Shown here piece after piece: positions 40,156 through 51,793 of a stretch of 64,000 nucleotides of DNA (its first letter is position 1; each line of letters opens with the position of its first letter). The position numbers were made by a program, and so were the translations under genes. The notes under the pieces were generated by a model, which was given only the letters and a program-made list of their open reading frames with translations, ran no database searches and was not told the DNA's origin. This DNA comes from Rhynochetos jubatus (lineage: Eukaryota; Chordata; Aves; Eurypygiformes; Rhynochetidae): the NCBI GenBank assembly GCA_027574665.1, contig CM050655.1:16177170-16241169 (forward strand), given 5' to 3'.

Positions 40156-41154
40156 TTTGCTACTGCTTTCAGACAGAAGGAATCAAAAAAGAAGGGTAGG
40201 TATTTATAGAACACTGGTGTTCATCACCCCTTTTTTATTCATTCTATAACACAGTCTATTTTTCATCTTTTTAAATGTGTCCTGTGTACTGCAATTTGAA
40301 ACATACAATAGTCTCACATTCAATCCTGACCTGACAGCTGTGTGAAAGGAAAGTTACAAATAAATAATCAAAGCTAAGGAAAGTAAACATAAATAATCTG
40401 GGGGGTTCTGAATGGAAGTACAGTGTAATAATAAAACAGCAGAAGAGCTGCAGCATAGATGCCATTTTTGTGTCAGGGAACTGGGAGATGGGTGAATGTG
40501 GAATCAAACAGAAGACTCCACTATCAGAATGGGGACAGATCACACCAGATCTAGTAGCATGAAAAGTACCCATATCTGTCTCTAAAAAAAAAAATAACCA
40601 AAACAAAACTAAGTAAAAAAAAAAGCTAGCTTAGTCAATCATCTTTTGTTGCTTGTCATGCAATAGATGAAGTCTGAAAGCAACAGCCCAATTATGATGT
40701 TGTTTCCATTCTCTTTTGAAGATTAAGCCACAGTTTTATAAGTGTCACAGAAATGTAGACCCTCTTGGTCTTGTTCTGATACACCCTCCCCTTCCCCGCC
40801 GCCCCACCCCCATTTTGATTATCATATTTATACCAAGTCAAATAAATCTTAACATGTATTCTGGTTATGGGCTTATGAGAAAACAAAAGTATTTATTTTT
40901 AAGCAGCATTCTAAGAAATGTTTCTGGTCAAAGATCAAATACCTGAACAAGCAAAATACTGCTATTGAAAGTAGAACAGCTTCCCATTTTTACAAAGATT
41001 CTCAAGCCTTTTCCAAGATATACCTTACCAAGCAACACAGAAAGTGATATTGATTGAAAGAGAGAAAGAACAAGGAAATGAACTTGCAACGAGCATCAAT
41101 TCATAAAGGGATTCTTGGCATCATTATAAAACTCTAATTATCCTAACCTTTGAC
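40156..41154. other. Non-coding DNA between the two bipartite repeats
   Basis: No gene is seen. A C-rich patch at about 40788-40811 and short A-runs are the only features noted. The minus ORF at 40606-40271 (111 codons) has no recognised product. Confidence 0.55.
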
Positions 41155-41239
41155 GAAAATACTTTGACACAGAAAGCTTGTAATGTGTAAAAAAAAAAAA
41201 AAAAAAATTAACCCCTTTCATACTTGTAATAATGCTAGG
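41155..41239. repeat. Bipartite repeat, copy 2
   Basis: The left arm (41155-41188) is followed by 19 A (41189-41207) and a right arm whose 41210-41239 is identical to 39943-39972. Both copies have the same orientation and lie about 1.28 kb apart. No clear target-site duplication flanks this copy, so it may be the donor locus or an older insertion. No tRNA-, 5S- or 7SL-like promoter box is visible in either arm. Confidence 0.75.
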
Positions 41240-43238
41240 CCCAAATAGGAATGTATATCAACATATGTAAGTATAGAGAAGAGATTTTTTTAACAAAACG
41301 GAATTACAGCTATCACAGCAGTTTGTGGATAAATTATTAGGTTTATTACACCTAAAGTAGCTCAAATAGAAGTGTTCCAGCTGTTACATCTGATCACCAG
41401 CACACTGCCAATTTTCTCTGCCAGATAGTCCTTTTATGCATTGGGGAACTTGTTGCAATTAAGGGATTTTCTCCCTTTATAATTCTGTGATTTACAATGT
41501 TGTCTTAAAAATTCGATTGCATGAACCATATTCATTTCCTTTTATTTAAAATTTGCTGCATGCAGAACTAAATGAAACCACCAAATCCATTTCCAGCAAC
41601 AAACCCAGGTTAACATCTTTCTAAGTGGGCTTGCTATATTAGTATGTTGCTGCTGGTATGTCTGACAGCAAACAGCAACAGTAAACGTGACTCTGCTCAG
41701 AAGCCTCAGCTTTAAAAACAAAAATCTAAGCTTGAAGTATTATTGAACTTTTATTGATCTACAGTAAGGAATTAAAGAAGGTGACATTCCAACTAAGTCC
41801 ACACTCTAAAATGAGCATAGAACAGAGAAGGAGATGAGAAAACTAACCACAGAATAACTCCACAAACCCTGACACTTGGTTTCTCACCAGTAAGAAACCC
41901 TCAGGAAAACTAGTATGAGATATTCTTAAAAACAGCTGGTTTGCCATTATGATAAACCAGACTGTTACTAACTCAAAACAGTGAAAACATCACTTAAGTA
42001 ATAGGTACATCATTAAGGGTCAGCAACTTTTTAAATCTGTGGTCACGAAAGAAAATAAAAAGGTAACTGTAATTGGCAGTGGTAGGCAAATTAGAGTCTG
42101 CAGAAAGAAACCAATGCTGAATAGTGTGCTAAAGTTGTAAAACAATATTTCATGTAGCATCTTTTAAAGACCATAAGGAAGACACCATAGTCTCTTAACT
42201 TTCAGTAAATATCATCGACAAATTCAGAACCTGAAGATTACATATCATTTATACATAAGTCTCTGAAGATATCATTGACTTAAGAATCAGGTCACTCCAT
42301 TCCACAGATTTCAGAGCAACACAGCTGAAGTGCTTTGCAGAAGGGTGACAGAAACAGTAGTCAATTGGAGAGCAACAAGGAGAATCTCAAATACGGGATT
42401 ACCAGTCAAGTACTGTTAACTATGAAAGTGTGGTCTGTTATGCACTATATTTCTTTACTGCAAGTTGGCTCACAGGAAATCCTTGCTGAGCTGTTCAGCA
42501 GCTCATGTTTTAAGTAACTTTCCATTGTTTTACATGTATCTGATATAGACTCTCCCAACATAGGAAAAAGTTGTGATAAGATATTCCATTTCTCACTCTT
42601 GGGACAATATGAAGAGGGGAGGGGGAAAAAAAAAAAAAAAAACCAACATTAAAGGGTTGAGTTGTTGGGTTTTGTCTTTTTTTCCTTTAAAAGAAACTGA
42701 AAACGCATGCATTTATTTACAGAAGGAAAGACAGGCCATGTGTGTCTCATGCCCGCTTCATTTTGTGGCTATCCTAGATTGTACAATGAATGAATACTTA
42801 ATCTATGATGTTTATTCCTTCCCTGTTGAGACAACTATAATCAACAATTAGAGGGTCATGTAAATCACTATTCTGGCATTGCAAAACATTAGACAGCATC
42901 ACCTGCTGTTAAACTGAGTTATAGTAGTCATCAGGAAATTTTCAGAAATTTATTTTCTTTTAGCACTAACATGCAAAAATCAAGTAAAGCCAAAAATGTT
43001 AAAAATGAAAATATACATTGAAACATCAAGTATTGTCTATACAAAATACCAAGAAGATGGATGGAGCTGGATAAAGTCTAGACCTGCCTCCTGTCCCACA
43101 AGACCATGAAAGAGCAGAGTGGAAATATTCCCTCATCTCACACACACCACACCACCACTCCCTATCCTCCAAAGGAAGTGCCAAGATGTGAAAAAGAAAG
43201 GAAAAAATTAAAGATTTTTGTCCATTTTTAAAAAAGAG
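41240..43238. other. AT-rich non-coding DNA
   Basis: No gene is seen. An A-run preceded by G-rich purines lies at about 42615-42642. Short ORFs (42335-42517, 42573-42851) have low-complexity or unrecognised products. Confidence 0.6.
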
Positions 43239-43297
43239 AAAAAAAACCAAACAAAAAAACAAAAAAAAAAAAACAAACACAAACCACCCCACAACAC
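43239..43297 (+). repeat. A/C-only low-complexity tract
   Basis: Almost 60 bases of A and C with a central A-run of about 13. It is one of the set of A/C tracts on the + strand. The T/F-rich minus-strand ORFs over it (43367-43026, 43437-43228) are artefacts of this composition. Confidence 0.85.
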
Positions 43298-43599
43298 TGA
43301 AGAGCTTTATGCCAAGGAGTACCACATGAAACAATGGGACCAAAGGAGGAAAAAGAAAAGGTGACACAAGAAGCTGAAGGAAAACAGTAACAAAATTCCA
43401 GGTTGCTAGAAGTCACTGTTCTGAGCCTAAAGAGCATTTAAGAGATTGCAGAGAAAAAAAAAAAAAAAGCCTGCATTAACTATCCAGTTTTGTCTAGAAA
43501 ACACACCTCCCACATCACTAAATAGGGAGCTAACATGTTTTACAGTACTGTGAAAAGTTTGTCTGCTTGTCTCTATTAACATCTACCTCTGAGGAGCTA
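43298..43599. other. Non-coding DNA with an A-run
   Basis: Unique sequence with a run of 15 A at about 43453-43467. Nothing else is recognised. Confidence 0.55.
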
Positions 43600-43930
43600 A
43601 ACTACTGACCCCGAGCATCAACAACAGCTGCAGTTTTGGAAAGACTATGTTTAAACTGTGGGAGGACAGGAAAGGGTTGGCACTGGTCCCAGAGGTCAGT
43701 TGCTAGACCAGAGAAGATGCTGCAAAAGTTCATCCATCCCAATGGCATTGTAAGGTTCCGAACTCTGCTCAGCTTCCACCAACTGGGCACAGGCAGAGAG
43801 ACAGCAAAGCCTATGGGCATCCCAAGGAGCACCCACTGCAGCAGGGGGTTGTCAGCGGGGCAAGTTCTGCCAGAGAGAACAGCATCTGCAGGCATTCACA
43901 GCACCCCTGACCCACACCAAGTGGATTAAT
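43600..43930. other. GC-richer patch open on both strands, origin unknown
   Basis: Base composition shifts sharply to GC-richer sequence for about 330 bp. Open frames of 97 codons occur on both the plus (43636-43929) and minus (43895-43602) strands. The minus frame has a Trp-rich, hydrophobic middle section and no recognisable domain. A discrete GC patch inside AT-rich flanks suggests an inserted fragment such as a decayed retroelement or retrocopy, but I do not recognise the family. No LTR ends, poly(A) tail or target-site duplication were found. Confidence 0.35.
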
Positions 43931-45724
43931 ATCTGAAACTATGTGAATCATTTTGAAATGAATATACATGAATACAAAAAGAATATTAATAGTTATGCAG
44001 CAATGACAAATTCATCAATCAGAAATGGAAAAAACAGCACAGGAGCACAGAAAAGTCATTAGGCAAAAGTGAAATACTCTGAAAACACTGCTTAATTGAA
44101 AGCTGAATACAAATGAATACCTGCATTTTAAAATCTGCATATGCAAGGTGTTAGCTTGTCAGTTTAATCCCACTCCCCCTTCACTCCTCTGCAAAAATAG
44201 TCCAGTTGATTGACTAGGGCCTGTGTAATGTATAGGAACAGTACTCAGGAAGAAGTTTAACAAGAAAATAATTTTAGCTATAATGTCCTGACAACAAAGA
44301 CACATGGTTCTGATGGCCAAGTATTAAATACCACATTGGCATCCTTTCTCGTAAAATGATAAAAATAAAATTTTCCAGCATGCTGTTCTTTTTCAGAACA
44401 TGTTAATTAATAACAAAGTACCACACCTCAATAATCAGACCTATATGAAGGCATGAGATTGCTTTCTCAGTATCAAAAATATTTTCCTCCTCTTAGCTGT
44501 AACTGTTTTTGGACACACTTCTGTACACTGGGAAAGCCCCATAAAGTATTTCTAGCAAGATTCAGTTAAATGAGTTACTTGAAAGTCTGAAGCTAGACCA
44601 AAGCATCAGCCTATTGCAAATGGTTGGCTTATTATTATTTTGGTTGACATAAGCTACGCTAACAGCTAAAATAATTTAAACACACAGGTAGCATTCTTTA
44701 ACTTACAAATTACTTGCTTCAGAGAAGAAAAAATACAACTACTACAGCATAAAGAAAAAGCTGACTATGCAATCAAAAGCCCAAAGGACCCAATTTCTTC
44801 ATAAAGTACCTGATGGACATCGTGACAGTCTGATTACCTTCTACCACCAATTTTTGGAACATGTGAAAAATACTGTATGCTTCTTGCTGGTATGTGGTCC
44901 AAGATGACTCATAAATCTTCCTTTATCTCCTTCGTGGTGTTAGCAGAAAAGGATGAGTTGCTTTTTTCCATCTCATTCACATGTCTTTCTGTCTGTTACC
45001 CGTGCCCTTGAGCAAAGATTACTGATGCCCTGCCTTTGATATATGACACATCACATACAGCAGCTTTTCATCAAGTGAATTAACCTGAAAAAATGCAAAC
45101 CTACCTGCCAGTTCCTTCCCAACTTCCCACTATTCCTTTGTGTACCTCCTTCCTAACATGCCACACACAAGGCATGCAAGAACAAGGTTACCAGACACAG
45201 AAAATTAAATTGTTATTCAGCGGACACTGATGTAATTTATTGAAATATACTACCTAATGTTTACCTTCATAACTGATTCCAATTGTAAAATATTGTGTTA
45301 GTCACATTTGCAGTGTGAAAAGCATATCTATTTAAAAAATCAGGGGATGAACTATCTGCTCAGATCACCCCAAATGACTGCTCTGAGTTATGTATAGTAA
45401 CTGCAGTTCATGGAACGCACTGCTGATACGGCTCTACAAACAATTCCACAGTGCTAACCAATACAGAATGATCAGTCAGTATGCCGCATATTCTGGGGTT
45501 TATCTTACAATTTAAAAAGTATTTCCATATTCCAAAACCACTAATATCTTAAAATGTTACCTCTTTCCACAATGGTTGAACTGTTCACAAGAGTGAATAT
45601 ACTTTTAATATATGAAATTAAAACTTCATTGCACTGTTCTCCTTAGCTGGGTCCTTTTAAGAAAATGGGCAATAAATGCATCTGAGAGATGCTCTCTTTT
45701 CTGCATACACCTTCAATCTTGTAT
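43931..45724. other. AT-rich non-coding DNA
   Basis: No gene or repeat was recognised. Confidence 0.6.
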
Positions 45725-45860
45725 TTTAAAGATGCCAATTAGATAACTACTAGTGCTGCTAATTAGCAAGATTCAGACACTAACCTCTCAGACTTTTTTC
45801 TGCTTGGGAATTTTTTTCTTCTGTAAATTATTAATTGATTTACATTTGTAACTGATTAGT
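45725..45860. promoter_or_regulatory. AT-rich block with homeobox-type palindrome, speculative
   Basis: A perfect 10-bp palindrome GCTAATTAGC lies at 45758-45767. Further TAATTA/AATTAG words occur at about 45737 and 45825-45840. Clustered TAATTA words are typical of homeodomain-bound elements but are also frequent in AT-rich sequence. Confidence 0.15.
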
Positions 45861-47615
45861 GACAGGTTCCTAAAGAAATTTAAGTGCAGGAGTTCCTAGA
45901 TACCTCAACATTTTTCAAGACAGGAAAGTAAACTACCAATATAGCTCAGTTCCAGAAAACAATGCCCTTAAATACACTTGGCTGCACCTTTAATAATGAA
46001 AAAACCCAGGATTTTTTTCTTCTTTTATCAAAATTGTATTATATCTTCTAATGAAGGCAGTGACTGAAAAAGATAAACATTGATATATATTTTCCAATGA
46101 ATTGGCTTAAAAGTAACGTGCAAAAATAGGATTAATGGTACAAAGCATGTACTATATAAAAATAGCCTGTAGAAAGAAGCATTAAGCAATTACAACTCTA
46201 GCACTGAAGGCTCAAATATTATAGGGTAATATTTCCTTAATGTTAGACTTCATTAACCCTAAGATAATCTCCCATAAATTTTGCTGATTTTCAAGGAGAA
46301 AAAATAAATTATGTTTATTAAACTACTGAATATGTTTATGAAAACAAGACATAATCTAGTGCTATAAACTTCTTGTCTTTATCTGAATAATCAGGAAGCT
46401 CATAAATAAAATATCATATAACAAAGTGAGTGTTAAAATTCATTACCGTAATAGCTATGCTCATGATCTATTTCATTAACACTCCTCCTTTCTTTGAATA
46501 AATGGGTTCTTTGGTCTACCAGAGCAAGGCCATTTACAAGACAAAATACTAAGCTGCTTTTTCTCATTTTCCCTTATCTGTTCTATTCCCAACTTTCTAA
46601 ATTAATTCTTCCTTTAAATCTTATTGTTCCTTCCAGTGTAACTCACAGCACATTAGAGAAACTTGAAAGAAATATAAGCAAAGAAATGGGTCTATGGAGT
46701 ATAAGTTAATTAGGAATCTAAGTGACTGGTGATGAGACTTGATGGCATATGGCTTTGGAATGAATTTAAGAAGCTTAAGTTCATTTAAAAATAAAATATA
46801 AATATATCAGAAGTTCAAAAGAAGTCATACTTCAAATTAAGTCATGCTAATGTTTCAGCACCAACACCAGCCAAAGACAACAATATATGGAGGCATACTG
46901 ATTTTATCTGAAATGTTTCTTCTCACCAGCATGGATCAAAAAAGCTAGCAGCTGTTAATGAGGTGGTAATACAGACACAATTAAACATGAGCAACTGCAG
47001 AACTGGCCATCAACAATCAAGTATGTTACTACAGTACTCAGCTTAACACACTACTCGTTAATAACCCCGTGCAGAACCTACTTTTCAGTCCTCACCGCAA
47101 CAGACCATCTTTATATGCATCAACTTTATGTCTTTCAACCGCTTCTGCTCATTTCATATACACAGGACATGATCTGGGGAAATCCTCTACCATCGCATTG
47201 GGGTTGCAAGTACAGACACTTGGGAAAGATGCAACAAATAGTTATGAACTGCAGTGCTAGGAGGTTTCTAGATGCTGTAGCTGCATGATCATGCAGGGAC
47301 TAGAAGTGACATGGATGGTCAGGGCTAAAGGCTTTGTATTGCCACACACCTCCCTCTCCATAAGAACAAGGTAGCAGTCTTTTAAAAGTTCATCCTAAGG
47401 GAAATGTTTCAATTGTTCCAAGGCCTTAGAAAGATGCAAAATGTGAAACTCAATTGACTCAGCAGGCACTGTCTAGGGCAGGGAAATGCAAGAAAAGAAG
47501 ATCAGGCTCTGTAAAATGAACTTGACATATTTTATGTACAGAAAACAAACCAAAAAATATTGTTAGACTAATAAGCTACCAAAGGAGGAACACCTAAGAT
47601 AGACACTGCTTTAAA
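45861..47615. other. AT-rich non-coding DNA
   Basis: No gene is seen. Open frames at 46494-46709 and 47069-47260 are short and unrecognised. Confidence 0.6.
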
Positions 47616-47657
47616 CAGGTTTTTGTTCATTTGTTTGGGGTTTTTTTTTCGTTTGTT

Positions 47658-47694
<37 letters not shown>
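47616..47694 (+). repeat. G/T tract ending in 33 T
   Basis: A G/T-rich lead (47616-47660) passes into an uninterrupted run of 33 T at 47662-47694. Read on the minus strand it would be a poly(A) tail, but no AATAAA lies just upstream in that direction and no retrocopied gene is recognised beyond it. Poly-F and poly-K frames here are artefacts. Confidence 0.93.
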
Positions 47695-47698
<4 letters not shown>

Positions 47699-49017
47699 AA
47701 AGCTTTTGTTTTTCCATACATACAAAATCACTGCAACTACTCCGGAGGCAACTACAACAAACTGCAAAGGGATACAGTCTCAAATCTTTCACAGGAACAC
47801 AGTATCAATACTCAGAGCACCACTATCCATGAGGAAAAGTAGCAGCATTTATGAGAAAAAGCATCAGCTGGGAAGTGCCATTTACCTACTTAGTGCTTAA
47901 GTTGCATTGCTCACTTCCTTCCCAGTACTTTAAATAAAGGGTAGGGGATAATACAGTACATTATACATATATTCTAGGCTTCTATATTCATTTATATAGC
48001 TTTTTCCTCACAGTTTGGTTAGGCAAATTTGTCACTAGAAGACAAAAGCTTATTGGATGAAATTATATACAGTTAAATACAAAGTGTAACAGTAATCTTT
48101 ACCAGGACAATTGATAAAACTGCAGACACTAAAAAATAGACAAGCTTCACAGGCTTTCCTAAATCATTGTTTTTAAACTGGATCAACTACATAAACAATA
48201 CATTACATTGCAATTTTTAATAATTTTCATGTTAATATTTAACCTGTAAGTCTAGTTGCAATTGATTATCATTACAAAAATCTTAATACAGAGCAGCAGG
48301 TTGCCATAACACGCCATAACATAGAACACGAGCCCCTCTGTAGAATTCCTTGACCATTATGTTTTTTGTGCCACCTTCATCAGTCTTTTCTGAGCAGGCT
48401 CATGATGCTTTCCCCTGAATCCTATATTGAGATCTACCTGCATTCAATACCAATATGCATGGCAAGGGTTTGCATTCTTTCATCTATGAAGAACGCAAGT
48501 GCTAGACTAGAGATTAAAAACACGTAAACACATGTTAAGTATGGTTTAGAAATTAGGCAGAGACATATTTTGGGAATGTCCATCTTGCAGAGTCAAAAAC
48601 TAAAATACCCCTGAAATCTTTAAGAGTGGTGTTTCAGCTAGTGTTAAGTAGCACTCTCAATTCTGGGAACTCCTTAAGGCCAGGAATGCAGAGCAAGATG
48701 CAAAATCATCAGTATCACTCGTTTTATTCATGTAAAAAGATAAAATATTGGATAGAGTAGATAAAGCATTAATAAATTATTAGAAGCTGTTAAAAGTTAT
48801 TATAGATAAGCAGTATATGCATTATTGATCATGTAATCTACTGGACTGTACAACCAGTTGGTATAATGGATTATCTATTCAATTACTAATGCTATGAGCT
48901 ACGGAAGTGCTATGTACTATGCGCTTACCCTAATGTGGATGGTAACTCATTTTCTTTGTTTTCAATACTGACATAAAACAGCTGAAAAGCAACAACAAGG
49001 TTTTCAGAAACAACCTT
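47695..49017. other. AT-rich non-coding DNA
   Basis: No gene or interspersed repeat was recognised. The sequence from 48180 to 48900 is especially AT-rich and contains several TAAT-type words. Confidence 0.55.
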
Positions 49018-49065
49018 TCTCTCTCTCTCTCTCTCTCTCTCTCATCCTCTCTCTCTCTCTCTCTC
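49018..49065 (+). repeat. (CT)n microsatellite
   Basis: Two CT arrays of about 26 and 19 bases are separated by a short ATC interruption at 49044-49046. On the minus strand it is (GA)n, which produces a spurious Arg-Glu repeat frame. Confidence 0.96.
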
Positions 49066-51484
49066 ACTGAAGTATTTGGGGCTTTTTTGCTTGCTGGTTT
49101 GTTCTTTTGAAGGCATTTTTTGCCAACTACATCTCCAGGAAGCAACATTTTGGCTGTGAAAGAGCTCAGAGCTAAGTGTCTGCGTCACCACCTGCATGCA
49201 AACCCAGCATGGACAGTGCTGGCTTGCATGCTTTGAAATAGGAGGAGGCTAATGACAGTGCTGAGATACCGCCAAGGACTACGGCATACAGTCTTCACTG
49301 AGAACCATCCAGAAACAGCCGGAACCACACTTGCAGAACCACTTGCAACCTAGGGACCAATGACTTTATTAATAATGCATCTTTGCACGTAACTTATATC
49401 CACCACCACTGTAGGTGGGCTTGCATTCAAGTTGGTCAAAATAGTTATAAAGGGAAAGAAAATTAAAAGAAAGCCGAGATTCCAGTGTCAAATCTCAGCT
49501 GATAAATGAGCTAATCTACAAGACTTTACTATATGGGAAGTCTATCTCATTGGACACACAAAGCAAAAAGAAAAGGAAACCTAACATTAAAAATATGACT
49601 TTAAAAAGATTGTGGATTGCCCACGACATGTAATAAGTCATCTGTCTCTCTTAATAAAGAGAAGTCATTATTTACTAGTGAACTAATACCAGTAAACTGT
49701 GACAAGCAAAACCAACAAAGCCCATAAAAACACTTTTCTGTGCACACAGGCTGACAGAGAACATGTTCAATGTTTTAGATGAAAAAGCATTTAGGCTTAC
49801 AAGCTGTTTTAATACAACATCCATTATGTATTGGGAAATGAAACAAATACCAACAACTCATCCTCTTCCCCAACTTTTGCAGGAAATCTAGGAGATTATT
49901 TTTAAAAAGTAGTTAAAGATATGTGTTTCTTGTTTTCCTGTTTAATAATAAACTATCTTAGATAGTCATTACCATGTCCCATAATTCCTCAACCATAGTA
50001 GGATATAGAATGTTTTTCAAATAATTAAATGTATTTAACATGAATAAACACTGGGATGAAAGGATTTTTTGCTTGAAAAATGAAGTATGACCAAAAAAAA
50101 TATTTATATAAAAACTTCTTTCAACTTTCAAATTAATTACTAATGGCAGAATCTACAACTACTTGTATTAACTTGCATTTAAACTAAAAAAATAATCACC
50201 AATCAACTATAACTTATTTTTAGAAAATTTTACTTGGCATGTGTTTGAGCCTGTTCCTACTATTCATTTCCCATACCAGGTTTTCTGCAAATTTTAATAT
50301 GCTTTTCCCAGTAAAACTCCTGCTTCATGTGTTTAGGAATATTGCAATACCATGAATTTTCTGAATTAGAGAGGTCAAGTTGCTTCCGATAATGAGAGCA
50401 AAGCTTAGAAGAACCTTGTAAGACCAAAGTTTATCTGATAAAGGTATGAACTGATATACAAAGCAGATATTTAATCAAACCACAGAAGCATTACTCTGAA
50501 TTTATATATCAAATCTTCAAAATTATTCACTCTGAAAGAATGAGCAGATGAATATATTGCTCTGTGAAAAAATCTCCTGAACAGTTACAGAATGTATTAG
50601 TTAATCTCTCACCGGGAAAATTTTTCTAAGGTCACTACATAATCAAAGGCGTTATTCCAAACAAGTTTTCAAACAACAAATATACCCTTACTAGCAATTT
50701 TGAAGGTTGGAATTCTTTAAGAAAAACTGAGAAGCATCTTTAACTATTCCAAATTTACTCAGGTAATACCATAACTAAATCTATTTAACAAAAACAGATA
50801 ACTCAGTTTAATTAACTATAATTTTAATCTTAATAGTGATTTTAGCCTTTTAATCGAATTATTTTTTTCCTAAGTCATTTTACTGCTAATAAATGAAAGA
50901 CATGAAAAACTAAATTGCATAATAAAGCATGAAGGGCATACAGTTATGAGATACCATGCCCCTGAGAGAAGCAAGCAGTGTTTTATGTTCAATGGAAATC
51001 TTGAGTAACATGCAAAAAATGAGATAATATTCCTCAAACAATTAACAACCACATTTCAGAAGTGAATTTTTAAAATACTATTATTTCTCAAGAAATGAGA
51101 AAAGCTGTAAGTCAGTAGCACAAGCAAGCACAGCCATCTTTTCCTTAGTGATTTCTAAAATACTTAATTATTTGAAATATATCTTCCTTGTCATTTAGGC
51201 CCTTCAACAATTGACAATTAGGGTAACTAGAAAACCACTTGATTCTGGCAGCTAGTAATGCCCCAAATTATTTTACTGTCAGCAGAGTTTAACAACTCAC
51301 TAAATAATATCGAGTATTTTTTAACTTTTATTAAAAAAACATGAACTTTTTAGAAGTTTCACAGAAAAAATACAAGCCAACCATTTTTCAGTTGCGTCGA
51401 AAGTAGAAGTGAAACTATTTCTTTACAAACCTAAATTCCATCTCCTGGCATGAACCTATACTTATTTTAGGCAAGTATGCTCAA
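49066..51484. other. Non-coding DNA
   Basis: The first 300 bases are more GC-balanced but contain nothing recognised. The rest is strongly AT-rich with no gene. Confidence 0.6.
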
Positions 51485-51793
51485 GTGTGCAGCAAGCCTA
51501 AGCTGAAAACACAGAACCGCTTTGACACGTGCATTGGATCTGATTTGAACTGTAAAGCTGGAACAAACAACAGTGTGGTGAAGATGCTTTTCCCTCATGA
51601 ACACGAGGCAAGCCTGTGGTTTTCTTTGAAGCAACTTTTGGGGCACACGTATCCCATACCATGGACCAACCCAGGCAAGGAAGAAGCAACACAGGGCTCA
51701 TGGCACTACTTTGTCTCATCAGAGCACTCAGAGCACTACTTTGTCTCATCTCAAAATGCTAGGAAAACTAAAATAAATTTTAAAAAAAATTGA
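51485..51793 (+). other. Open frame of 102 codons, not recognised
   Basis: A plus-strand frame in a slightly GC-richer patch. The product has no domain I recognise, and its C-terminal part is shaped by a 30-bp-period duplication (51703-51750) that repeats the residues H-Y-F-V-S-S. The opposite strand is also open over much of it (51749-51498), which argues for chance. It could be the relic of an inserted element. Confidence 0.12.
51703..51750 (+). repeat. Partial tandem duplication, 30-bp period
   Basis: An 18-base word beginning GCACTACTTTGTC occurs at 51703-51720 and again at 51733-51750, identical and separated by 12 bases. Part of the spacer (AGAGCACT) also repeats the start of the unit. 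Confidence 0.9.

Noticed and set aside
47568..47900. Poly-Lys and poly-Phe frames
   Set aside because: They are translations of the T33 run.
47662..48000. Processed pseudogene with the T33 run as its tail
   Set aside because: No AATAAA near the expected end on the minus strand, no recognised coding remnant, and no target-site duplication found.
48930..49148. Minus-strand frame with a long Arg-Glu repeat
   Set aside because: It is the translation of the (GA)n strand of a CT microsatellite.
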